The notes below the pieces were generated by a model. The model saw nothing but the letters and a program-made list of their open reading frames with translations. It was not told the origin of the DNA and did not search any database. A stretch of 64,000 bases of DNA, taken from the NCBI GenBank assembly GCA_021201795.1, contig JAJQEF010000002.1, positions 1 to 64,000 of the forward strand, in the 5' to 3' direction. The stretch is from Rikenellaceae bacterium. Its GTDB lineage: Bacteria > Bacteroidota > Bacteroidia > Bacteroidales > Rikenellaceae. Below are positions 26,072 to 33,082 of this stretch, piece after piece (positions within the stretch are counted from its first letter, which is position 1; each line of letters starts with the position of its first letter). The position numbers and the translations under genes were made by a program.

Positions 26072-26315
26072 AACTACGATACATCCTAAGTGCGACAGCA
26101 TTTAGAAAATATAAAGAGGTAAACAGCTCTTTATGCCCCGTCAAAATCTTCGGAACTACCCGAAAGGGCAGGATTTTATAACAAGTGGCATATTGGTTGT
26201 TGAAACCCTTCGGTATGCTCTGACCTTCCGGTCAGGGCTACGTTGGGCGTAGGACAACATTCCACTTGAGGTTCCGAAGATCGTTGACGGGGGATGTTGT
26301 TCCTGCGTCTTTTTT
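26072..26315 (+). ncRNA. Structured RNA, copy 2, upstream of the NYN gene
   Basis: About 240 bases with no ORF fold into an ordered structure. P1 is ATAAAGAG/CTCTTTAT (26111..26134). A long P2 joins CCCCGTCA..ATCTTCGGAAC (26136..26156) to GTTCCGAAGAT..TGACGGGG (26271..26292). Inside are CCCGAAAGGG (26159..26168), CAAGTGG/CCACTTG (26182/26262), GCATA/TATGC (26188/26214) and CTGACC/GGTCAG (26220..26235). CGTAGGACAACAT (26248..26260) can pair with ATGTTGTTCCTGCG (26294..26307), crossing P2, so a pseudoknot forms just before a T6 run. P1, the GCATA stem and the pseudoknot recur in copy 1 with compensating changes. Confidence 0.7.
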
Positions 26316-26380
26316 ATACCTATCTATAACGTATTTTATTTTCATCGAATCATATTCCATAAATTATCACATTACAACCC

Positions 26381-27271
26381 ATGCTCAACCAATATTATTC
26401 TCCTCTGCGGATAGGCATATTCTACGAGGGAACTTCATTCCTGCACGTCTCAAACTATTACAATTACCACCACCCGGTCAAATCCAGAATCTCCCTCTCA
26501 GGCTTCCACGACTTCCTGATCCACAAAATCGCCGAACTCGAAAACGTCGATCCGAACAGTCTTGTCATCGCAGAGAACCACTACTTCAGAGGCCGTATAA
26601 ACGCATCCGAAGCATCCGAACGTGGATCCCAACTCTACAACGACAGAGTATTCGATGACATTCTTATGGCTAACGGAATCGAAATGCACTACCTACCGCT
26701 CCGAACCTCCAAAGGCAAAAACGAAGAAAAAGGAGTAAATACATGGCTATCGCTCACCGCCCATCAACTTGCACTCGCAGGTAAAATCGACATCGCTGTA
26801 TTCATCTTCTTCGACACCGAATATATCCCTCTGATAAAAATGATCAACGCACTCGGAGTCCGTACAGTTCTCTTAAAATGGGACTTTGAATACATCAATG
26901 AAGAAAACCAGATCATAATTACCAAAACTTCTCATGATCTCTTCCTGCTCGCCAGACACAAAATAGAAATGACCAAAGAAATCGAGGAGGGCTTACAGAC
27001 AGAAAATAAACTGATCCAAGATTTATTCGTCAAACCGGACACATCCGATCAGCCACAAACCGATCCATCCAAAAACCGTAGCCAAATCCTAAAACTCATG
27101 GATGGCTATGGATTTATAAAATACCAGAATAACAACCTGTTCTTCCACTCCTCCAACGTAATTGGAGACTTCTCCGAACTTCAGGTAGGGGATATGGTGG
27201 AGTTTGAAATCGACAAGAATGATAAAGGAGAGGATGTGGGGGTAGGGATAATAAAGTACATCAGTATCTGA
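26381..27271 (+). CDS. NYN ribonuclease-like protein with C-terminal cold-shock domain
   Basis: The 296 residues comprise an NYN (PIN-like) domain, about 8-195, and a cold-shock/OB domain, about 233-295. NYN landmarks are IGIFYEGTSF (11-20), EEKGVNTWLSL (115-124) and FIFFDTEYIPLIKMI (141-155). The cold-shock domain has DGYGFIKY (241-248) and LFFHSS (253-258), the RNP1- and RNP2-like strands that bind single-stranded RNA. Several usual NYN Asp residues are Glu, Asn or Thr here (FYEG, KGVN, FFDTE), so nuclease activity is uncertain. The start is 65 bases after the structured RNA, and both are likely controlled by the XRE operators. Confidence 0.88.
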   Translation: MLNQYYSPLRIGIFYEGTSFLHVSNYYNYHHPVKSRISLSGFHDFLIHKIAELENVDPNSLVIAENHYFRGRINASEASERGSQLYNDRVFDDILMANGIEMHYLPLRTSKGKNEEKGVNTWLSLTAHQLALAGKIDIAVFIFFDTEYIPLIKMINALGVRTVLLKWDFEYINEENQIIITKTSHDLFLLARHKIEMTKEIEEGLQTENKLIQDLFVKPDTSDQPQTDPSKNRSQILKLMDGYGFIKYQNNNLFFHSSNVIGDFSELQVGDMVEFEIDKNDKGEDVGVGIIKYISI

Positions 27272-27400
27272 TCTTGAAATTAGATATAAAATTAGTATAT
27301 TTACTATTCTTTCAAAGTCACTCTCAACTATGATTTTCTATATTATAGATAGAGTTTGATTTGTCAAAGGAATTCTATATGTAAAATACTAAATTGGAAT

Positions 27401-30295
27401 ATGGATTATCAATATAATAAAGGTTCCATCTGGCGTAAATGGGACTTTCATACGCATACACTTGGTACAAATAAAAACGATCAATTTAAAAGCAAAGACT
27501 TTAAAGAGTTCTGTATAACATTATTCATCAAAGCTCTCGAAAACGAGATAGAAGCAATAGGAATTACAGATTATTTTAGCATAGAAAATTATATGTCAGT
27601 ATACACATTTCAGCAGAAAATAGATAGTGTCGATATTTTCAATGAAATAGAAAAGGCGAGAATAAAGAACATTTTTATATTTCCGAATGTTGAATTAAGA
27701 ATGTTACCAGTAACCGATTCAGGGCGATTAATCAATTTTCACTGCATATTTAATCCAGTTTCTTTAAATAACTTAGATGATGACTTTTTCTCGACTGTAT
27801 CTCACGTCTCTCATGATCAGGAGTATAAAATGAATAGAAGTGGTATCATTCGGTTAGGTAAAAGCCTTGATCCAAGTCTAACTGATGATACGGCATATAA
27901 AAAAGGAATCGAGAATTTCGTAGTATCTCATGATAGTTTCAAAAAGCTATTGACTACTAATATTAACCTGAGAAATAATTTAATAACCGTAGTTAGTAAT
28001 TCTAACAAAGATGGAGCTTCTGCTTTACAGCAACATTTTGATTTATTTGAAACCGAAGGCGGATCACTAGATGCAATTAGGGCTACCATTTATAATTTAT
28101 CGCAGTGCATTTTTTCGGGTAACCCGAATGATAGAGAATATTTTTTGGGTAATAAAAAAGATGACGAGAAAACTGTTGTCCGAAAATGCGGATCGTTAAA
28201 ACCGTGTATTCATGGATCGGATGCCCACACTGAAGATAAACTATTTAAACCCGATAATGATCGTTATTGTTGGGTTAAGGCAGACCTTTCCTTTAATGGA
28301 TTGAAGCAGATACTTTGTGAACCAAGTGAAAGAGTAAGAATCCAACGTGATAGTTCAGATTGCAAAAAGCCATATAATATAATTGAGAAAGTCAAATTTA
28401 TAGATAAGAAGGCAAATAAAACATTCACGGATTATGAAATAGGAATTAATCCTAACTTAAATGCGATTATAGGGGGAAAATCATCGGGGAAATCATTGCC
28501 ATTACACTTTATCGCAGAAAAAATCGGTAATCCAACAGATATAAAAAACTATTCCTCAATAACTAAAGATGTCGATATTGAAATTTTTTATGCTGACGAT
28601 CCCAATAATGCCATTTCAATATCTGATAAACGTGTTATAGAATTCCTCCCACAGTTATATATTGAAGATATAGTTAGAAATAAAAGTATTACCGCTACTC
28701 ATCAAGGGGGTGAATCGAATGCTTTTAATAAATTCATAGAAGCTCTTATACGGCAGGAGGACGATATCAACGAACTATTTGATAATCACATAAACATGCT
28801 TGAATCTTCGGAAGATAGAATAAATGCTAATGTATCTGAATGGATTAAATATGATAAACAATATAAAATTGCTAAAGTCGAATTACAACCATTGGGAGAT
28901 AAAAACGCAATTTCCAATGAAATAAAAAGACAACAGGCTAAAATAGATGAGCTGACTAAACATATCGGTTTAACTTCTGAAGAAATACAAACCTATAATC
29001 AACTTAGTCAAGAGAATACACGCTTAGAAGAAGAGATAAAACAATTTAACTTTGATGAGAGTGAATTGGATAGATTGGGAAGATATTTGACAGATTCTTT
29101 GAATTTAAAAGTAGTAAATTCTTTTGATTTTAACTCTTCATCTTTTAAAATTGATCAAATTTATCAAAACATCAAAACGGATATATTAAAATCATTTTTA
29201 GCGCATGTTGAAAGTGAAAAAAAAGAACTTGCTACGATAAAAAAAGAACTTTGCGATCAACGGTAAGAAAAAATCAAGAAGATAGAATCCAATATGAATA
29301 CGTTGAATCCTCTTCTTGAAAAGAATAAAATAAGAGAAGAAGTAAGTTCAATAGAAAGGAATATAAGAGCTGAGCAAGAAAAGATCAAGGTTATTGAAGA
29401 AAAATTAGTTCAAATAGAATCCATAAAAAAGCTACGCGATTCGGTAGATTTTATGAAACCATACAAAGAAATTTTCAATTCTTATAATGGAATTAAGGAG
29501 TCTATCAATAAGTTAATTTCTAATAAGTGGAATGAAAAAGACACGGGGTTAAAATTAACAGCACATACTTTTTTCAACACCTCAACTTATAATGATGCTT
29601 TAAAATCGGTTATAAACGTTAGAAGTTACTTGGAAAATCAGTTTACTGATTCCGGATTCAAATATTCCGAATATACTTATGATGAGAAACAGCATTTATC
29701 GAATGTTGGGAAGATATTGAGGCATCTCATATCAGATACAGAACGTTTTTCTTCCTATAAATCAAATGGTAATACTGAATCCGCTCTTAGAGCTTTATTT
29801 AAAGATTGCTTCTATCCCGACTATGATTTAACCAAGGGCGGAGATAGCCTTAAAAATATGTCAGAAGGTAAAAAAGGAATTGTAATTCTTCAATTATACC
29901 TAAGCTTGAGCAAAGCTGATTGTCCAATATTGATAGATCAACCCGAAGATAACCTGGATAATAGAACTGTATTCAAAGAGCTGAATGATTATATAAGGAG
30001 AAGTAAGCAGAGAAGGCAAATCATAATGGTTTCTCATAATGCAACTCTTGTTGTGAATACAGATGCCGAAAATATAATCGTAGCCAATCAATCCGGACAA
30101 GATGGAAAAGAGAACAAAACTTTCAGGTTTGAGTATGTGAATGGTTCTCTAGAACACTCTTTCCCATTTGATAAAGACAAAAAAGGTATATTATATCAAC
30201 AAGGTATAAAAGAGCATGTTTGTGAAATCTTAGAGGGCGGAGTGGATGCTTTTGAAAAAAGAGAGCGGAAATATAATATAGACCACAGGAATTAA
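27401..30295 (+). pseudogene. PHP-domain ABC/SMC-like ATPase (TrlF-like), in-frame TAA at 29264
   Basis: From ATG 27401 the frame covers 964 residues with one TAA at 29264..29266. The N terminus is a PHP phosphoesterase-like domain (KWDFHTHTLG, AIGITDYF, CIHGSDAHTED with metal-type His and Asp). Then comes an ABC ATPase head: Walker A NAIIGGKSSGKSL, coiled-coil rich middle (about residues 480-740), signature MSEGKKGIVILQLYLSL, Walker B PILIDQPEDNLDN, and the switch His in IMVSHNA. This is the layout of the TrlF-type AAA-like ATPases found in defence contexts. The stop lies in the coiled coil, so two half proteins could in theory be made, with ATG 29294 for the second. Confidence 0.82.
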
Positions 30296-30301
30296 AAAGA
30301 A

Positions 30302-30334
30302 ACACCCAATTTTACCTTTTTGGGTGTAAAATTG
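30302..30334 (+). terminator. Two mutually exclusive hairpins after the ATPase gene
   Basis: ACACCCA (30302) can pair with TGGGTGT (30321), and CCAATTTTAC (30306) can pair with GTAAAATTGG (30325). The two stems share bases, so only one can form. No long T run follows. Confidence 0.4.
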
Positions 30335-30351
30335 GACATTGTTTATGTAAG

Positions 30352-30797
30352 TTGGTGATTTTCAGACTTATTGACGGAGAGAGGAAGAACACCCAAATTT
30401 TAAACAAATATAAAGTAAGTACTAAAGATCTATTGGCGCCCAGTCCCGCTAAATTATTAAGGCAAGTTGATAGCTGTTTTGTAGTGAATGTTAAGCGCAA
30501 AGAGTTGTCGGATGCAGAATATCAAGTTGAAAAGAATAAATTTATAGAGTCCCCAGATATGAAACAGATATTTATTGTTTAGTAACAATAAAATCAGGAG
30601 ATTCAATAAAACTCATTACAGAAGAAACGGAAGGTGCAAATGATAATAAGTTATTTCATAAAATTCCAAAAATCTGCAAAACGTTAGAAATTCCAACTAT
30701 ATCTATCCCGGATTTATTAACCGAACACGAAGAAATTCATCTCATTTTCAAATATTCGATTAAAGAAGTGATAGAACATGAACTTAGCTTATTTTAA
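30352..30797 (+). pseudogene. Relic of a PIN-like (DUF4411-type) toxin gene
   Basis: Two overlapping frames make one protein: the first reads STKDLLAPSPAKLLRQVDS and SPDMKQIFIV, and the second continues DIYCLVTIKSGDSIKLITEE, then IPKICKTLEIPTISIPDLL to TAA 30797. The KIP-x-ICKTLEIP-x-IS-I-x-x-LL ending is typical of DUF4411 PIN-like proteins. A frameshift near 30556-30582 and a missing N terminus mark it as broken. Confidence 0.5.
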
Positions 30798-30816
30798 GTT
30801 TTTTCTAAACTAAAAA

Positions 30817-30846
30817 AATTCCAGCTTCACAAAGCTGGAATTTTTT
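30817..30846. terminator. Terminator after the PIN-like relic
   Basis: AAATTCCAGCTT and AAGCTGGAATTT form a 12-bp stem with a short loop, followed by T6 on the plus strand. Confidence 0.85.
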
Positions 30847-30863
30847 GTTTGTTTTAAAAATTA

Positions 30864-30884
30864 AATTTGTGCCAACAAAGTGCC
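30864..30884. repeat. Putative integrase arm-type site, right
   Basis: The block AATTTGTGCC-AACAA-AGTGCC matches the left site at 20995 with one mismatch and the older-end copy at 20776 at both GTGCC boxes. It lies 51 bases from the att core. Confidence 0.5.
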
Positions 30885-30896
30885 AACGTCTAAAAT

Positions 30897-30932
30897 AAAA
30901 AATGGCTTACAGATAACTGTAAGCCATTTTTA
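30897..30932 (-). terminator. Terminator of tRNA-Leu, supplied by the element
   Basis: AAAATGGCTTACAG and CTGTAAGCCATTTT form a 14-bp stem with a 4-base loop. On the minus strand T residues follow. It lies 4 bases past the tRNA 3' end, inside the element. Confidence 0.85.
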
Positions 30933-30935
30933 CTG

Positions 30936-31019
30936 TGCCCAGGACGAGACTCGAACTCACACGACCTAACGGTCACTACCCCCTCAAAGTAGCGTGTCTA
31001 CCAATTCCACCACCTGGGC
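30936..31019 (-). tRNA. tRNA-Leu(GAG)
   Basis: The minus strand gives an 84-nt class II tRNA: acceptor GCCCAGG/CCTGGGC, D arm GTGGAATTGGTAGACAC, anticodon stem CTACT/GGTAG around TTGAGGG (anticodon GAG), a long variable arm (TGACCGTTAGGTCG), and a T arm with GTTCGAGTC. Discriminator A, no encoded CCA. Its last 13 bases belong to the 14-bp repeat at the element boundary. Confidence 0.95.
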
Positions 31020-31155
31020 AAATATTATTAATTCCACAACGAACCTTTTAAAACTAAAAAAAGGCGGGATGGAAGACCGAAGCCTTCCGTACCGTCTTTC
31101 CGTCTTACTAACTAAAACTACTAACTAACTTAAAACTGAACCTAAAAACTTTATG

Positions 31156-31187
31156 CAAATATAAATGATGTTTACCTTATTATGCAA
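31156..31187 (-). promoter_or_regulatory. Promoter for tRNA-Leu
   Basis: On the minus strand TTG (31187..31185) and TATATTTG (31163..31156) are 21 bases apart. The 445-base gap between tRNA-Leu and rplY otherwise holds only the rplY promoter. Confidence 0.4.
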
Positions 31188-31386
31188 CTATTTTCATTAA
31201 AGTTAACTATTTCTTAACCTTAAGGAACATTTAATAATGAAGACAAAACTTTACAGTTCAAACATTTAGTGTTTCGCGTCTGCATTATGCGACGGGATCC
31301 GTTATTTCAAAAGAACTTTCACGAATGCAAATGTAACGCTAAATTTAAAATTTTCAATAGTTTTCAAATAAAAAAGAAAAATTAAG

Positions 31387-31394
31387 TATATTTG
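31387..31394 (+). promoter_or_regulatory. -7 element for rplY
   Basis: TATATTTG matches TAnnTTTG and lies 72 bases before the rplY start. The expected -33 region reads TTTTC, a weak match. Confidence 0.5.
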
Positions 31395-31465
31395 CACCTG
31401 AAATAATGTGATGGGGGATTCCTTTATAATGCGGACTCCTGAGTAACATTTAAAAAATTTATAAA

Positions 31466-32056
31466 ATGAAAACATTTGAAATCAAAGGCCGGAAACGTGA
31501 CGGTTTCGGCAAAAAAGAAACAAAAAAAGTACGTAGTGAAGGACAGGTTCCTTGCGTGATTTACGGAGAAGGCGACACAATCCATTTTTCTGTAGATGCG
31601 AAAGAATTGAACCAGCTTATTTACACTCCAAACTCTTACATCATTGAATTCGATATCGACGGTCAGAAGACTAAAGCTGTAATGAGGGAAGTTCAGTATC
31701 ATCCGGTTAAGGACTACGTCCTCCATATAGATTTCTTCAGGGTAGTTCCCGGTAAAAAAGTAGCTATCGACATCCCTGTAAAACTCTACGGAAATTCCGA
31801 AGGTGTTAAAATGGGGGGTAAGCTCATGTTGAGCAAAAGAAACCTACGCGTTCTTGCTAAGGAAGAGGACCTTCCTGATACGTTGGACATAGATATTTCA
31901 GGACTCGGACTCGGCAAATCGGTATTCGTCAGCGATTTGAGTTTCGAAAATATGGATATTCTTACACCGGCTACTACTGCGATCTGTGCTGTTAAGATGA
32001 CACGTGCGGCAAGAGGTGCTGCGGCAGCGGCAGCGGCAAACGAAAAGAAAAAATAG
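31466..32056 (+). CDS. rplY: Ribosomal protein bL25, Ctc/long form
   Basis: bL25 binds 5S rRNA in the large subunit. The 196 residues contain the L25 beta-barrel (GKKETKKVRSEGQVPCVIYG, KAVMREVQYHPVKDYVLHID, cited as VRSEGQVPCVIYG and EVQYHPVKDYVLHID) and the C-terminal TL5-like domain, ending in an Ala/Lys-rich tail (RGAAAAAAANEKKK). It begins a likely operon with pth and the S4 protein. Confidence 0.95.
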   Translation: MKTFEIKGRKRDGFGKKETKKVRSEGQVPCVIYGEGDTIHFSVDAKELNQLIYTPNSYIIEFDIDGQKTKAVMREVQYHPVKDYVLHIDFFRVVPGKKVAIDIPVKLYGNSEGVKMGGKLMLSKRNLRVLAKEEDLPDTLDIDISGLGLGKSVFVSDLSFENMDILTPATTAICAVKMTRAARGAAAAAAANEKKK

Positions 32057-32103
32057 TTTCCGTGTTTAATGGCCGTACGGCGGCCGCTTAAAAACTTTAC
32101 GGA

Positions 32104-32667
32104 ATGAAATACTTGATAGTCGGGCTGGGTAACATCGGAGCAGAATACGTCAACACCCGGCACAACATAGGATTTATGGTTTTGGACGCTTTTGCAGAGG
32201 CGTCCAATGCTGTTTTTACGACAGCACGCTACGGCTTGATAACCGAGGCGAAATATAAGGGCAGGACATTCCTCCTGCTCAAACCGTCGACATATATGAA
32301 CCTGAGCGGTAAGGCCGTAAACTATTGGATGAATGTCGAAAAGATACCAGTGGAGAATGTCCTGGTAATCGTGGACGATCTTGCATTGCCGCTCGGTGCC
32401 ATACGCATAAGAAAAAAAGGCAGCGACGGAGGGCACAACGGACTAAAAAGCATATCGGAAGTACTTGGGAGATCGGATTACCCGAGATTAAGATTCGGTA
32501 TCGGGGACGATTTTCCCAAAGGATTTCAAGTCGATCATGTTCTCGGGGAATGGACCAAAGAAGAAACAAAGGAACTGCCTGAAAGAATTGACTTTGCGAT
32601 CGAAGCGATAAAATCATTCGGCACAGCAGGTATAGATTTCACAATGAACAATTTTAACAAAAAATAA
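32104..32667 (+). CDS. pth: Peptidyl-tRNA hydrolase
   Basis: Pth frees tRNA from prematurely released peptidyl-tRNA. The 187 residues show [19 protein letters not shown] with the catalytic His, [24 protein letters not shown] with the catalytic Asp, and [12 protein letters not shown]. The S4 gene starts 1 base after its stop. Confidence 0.96.
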   Translation: MKYLIVGLGNIGAEYVNTRHNIGFMVLDAFAEASNAVFTTARYGLITEAKYKGRTFLLLKPSTYMNLSGKAVNYWMNVEKIPVENVLVIVDDLALPLGAIRIRKKGSDGGHNGLKSISEVLGRSDYPRLRFGIGDDFPKGFQVDHVLGEWTKEETKELPERIDFAIEAIKSFGTAGIDFTMNNFNKK

Positions 32668-32668
32668 T

Positions 32669-33064
32669 ATGTCCCGTATCGACAAGTGGCTTTGGGCCGT
32701 AAGGGTTTATAAAACACGCAGCGATGCGGCGGCAGCCTGCAAAAACAACAGGGTGACGCTGAACGGGACCGTTGCAAAAGCCTCCAAAGAAGTAAAGAAA
32801 GGAGACATTATCACGGTCAAAAAAATGCCTGTGGTATATACTTTGCGGGTTCTGGAGGAACTTAACAACCGGCAACCGGCAAAAAATGTCCCCAACTTCA
32901 TGGAAAATATAACTCCTGAGGAAGAGTTGGGAAAACTTTACGGCATCAGCAATGATTTTTTTTTAAAAAGGGATCGCGGCGCGGGAAGGCCGACAAAAAA
33001 GGAACGGCGGGATATAGACGACATGATGGATACCTTTTTATATGACGATGATGAAGACCGATAA
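32669..33064 (+). CDS. S4-domain RNA-binding protein (Hsp15/HslR-like)
   Basis: The N-terminal S4 domain (residues 1-60) reads MSRIDKWLWAVRVYKTRSDA, then NNRVTLNGTVAKAS and VKKGDII, as in Hsp15 that recycles stalled 50S subunits. The C-terminal half is basic then acidic (GRPTKKERRDIDDMMD) as in Bacteroidota homologues. Its place after pth fits a role with stalled translation. Confidence 0.9.
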   Translation: MSRIDKWLWAVRVYKTRSDAAAACKNNRVTLNGTVAKASKEVKKGDIITVKKMPVVYTLRVLEELNNRQPAKNVPNFMENITPEEELGKLYGISNDFFLKRDRGAGRPTKKERRDIDDMMDTFLYDDDEDR

Positions 33065-33082
33065 ATAACGAAAATATAAAAC

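Larger units (their letters stand above)
20858..30948. mobile_element. Integrative element in tRNA-Leu(GAG), mobilisation genes lost
   Basis: The 14-bp direct repeat GTGCCCAGGACGAG bounds about 10.1 kb. The right copy is inside the 3' end of a complete tRNA-Leu gene. Inside, in order, are a tyrosine recombinase, an HTH protein, a primase-helicase, iterons, a TOPRIM primase, a tandem repeat, oriT-like hairpins, an XRE repressor, a structured RNA, an NYN-cold-shock protein, a PHP-ABC ATPase and a PIN-like relic. The plan matches integrative mobilisable elements of Bacteroides. No relaxase, VirD4 or Tra gene is present, so it cannot transfer by itself. Two of its genes carry stop codons. Confidence 0.85.

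Noticed and set aside
26072..26315. Retron msr-msd RNA
   Set aside because: No reverse transcriptase gene is found in the window, and the pairing pattern with a 3' pseudoknot does not match retron a1/a2 ends.
26072..26315. 6S RNA
   Set aside because: A second diverged copy, location on a mobile element and a pseudoknot argue against 6S RNA, although a covariance search would be needed to be sure.
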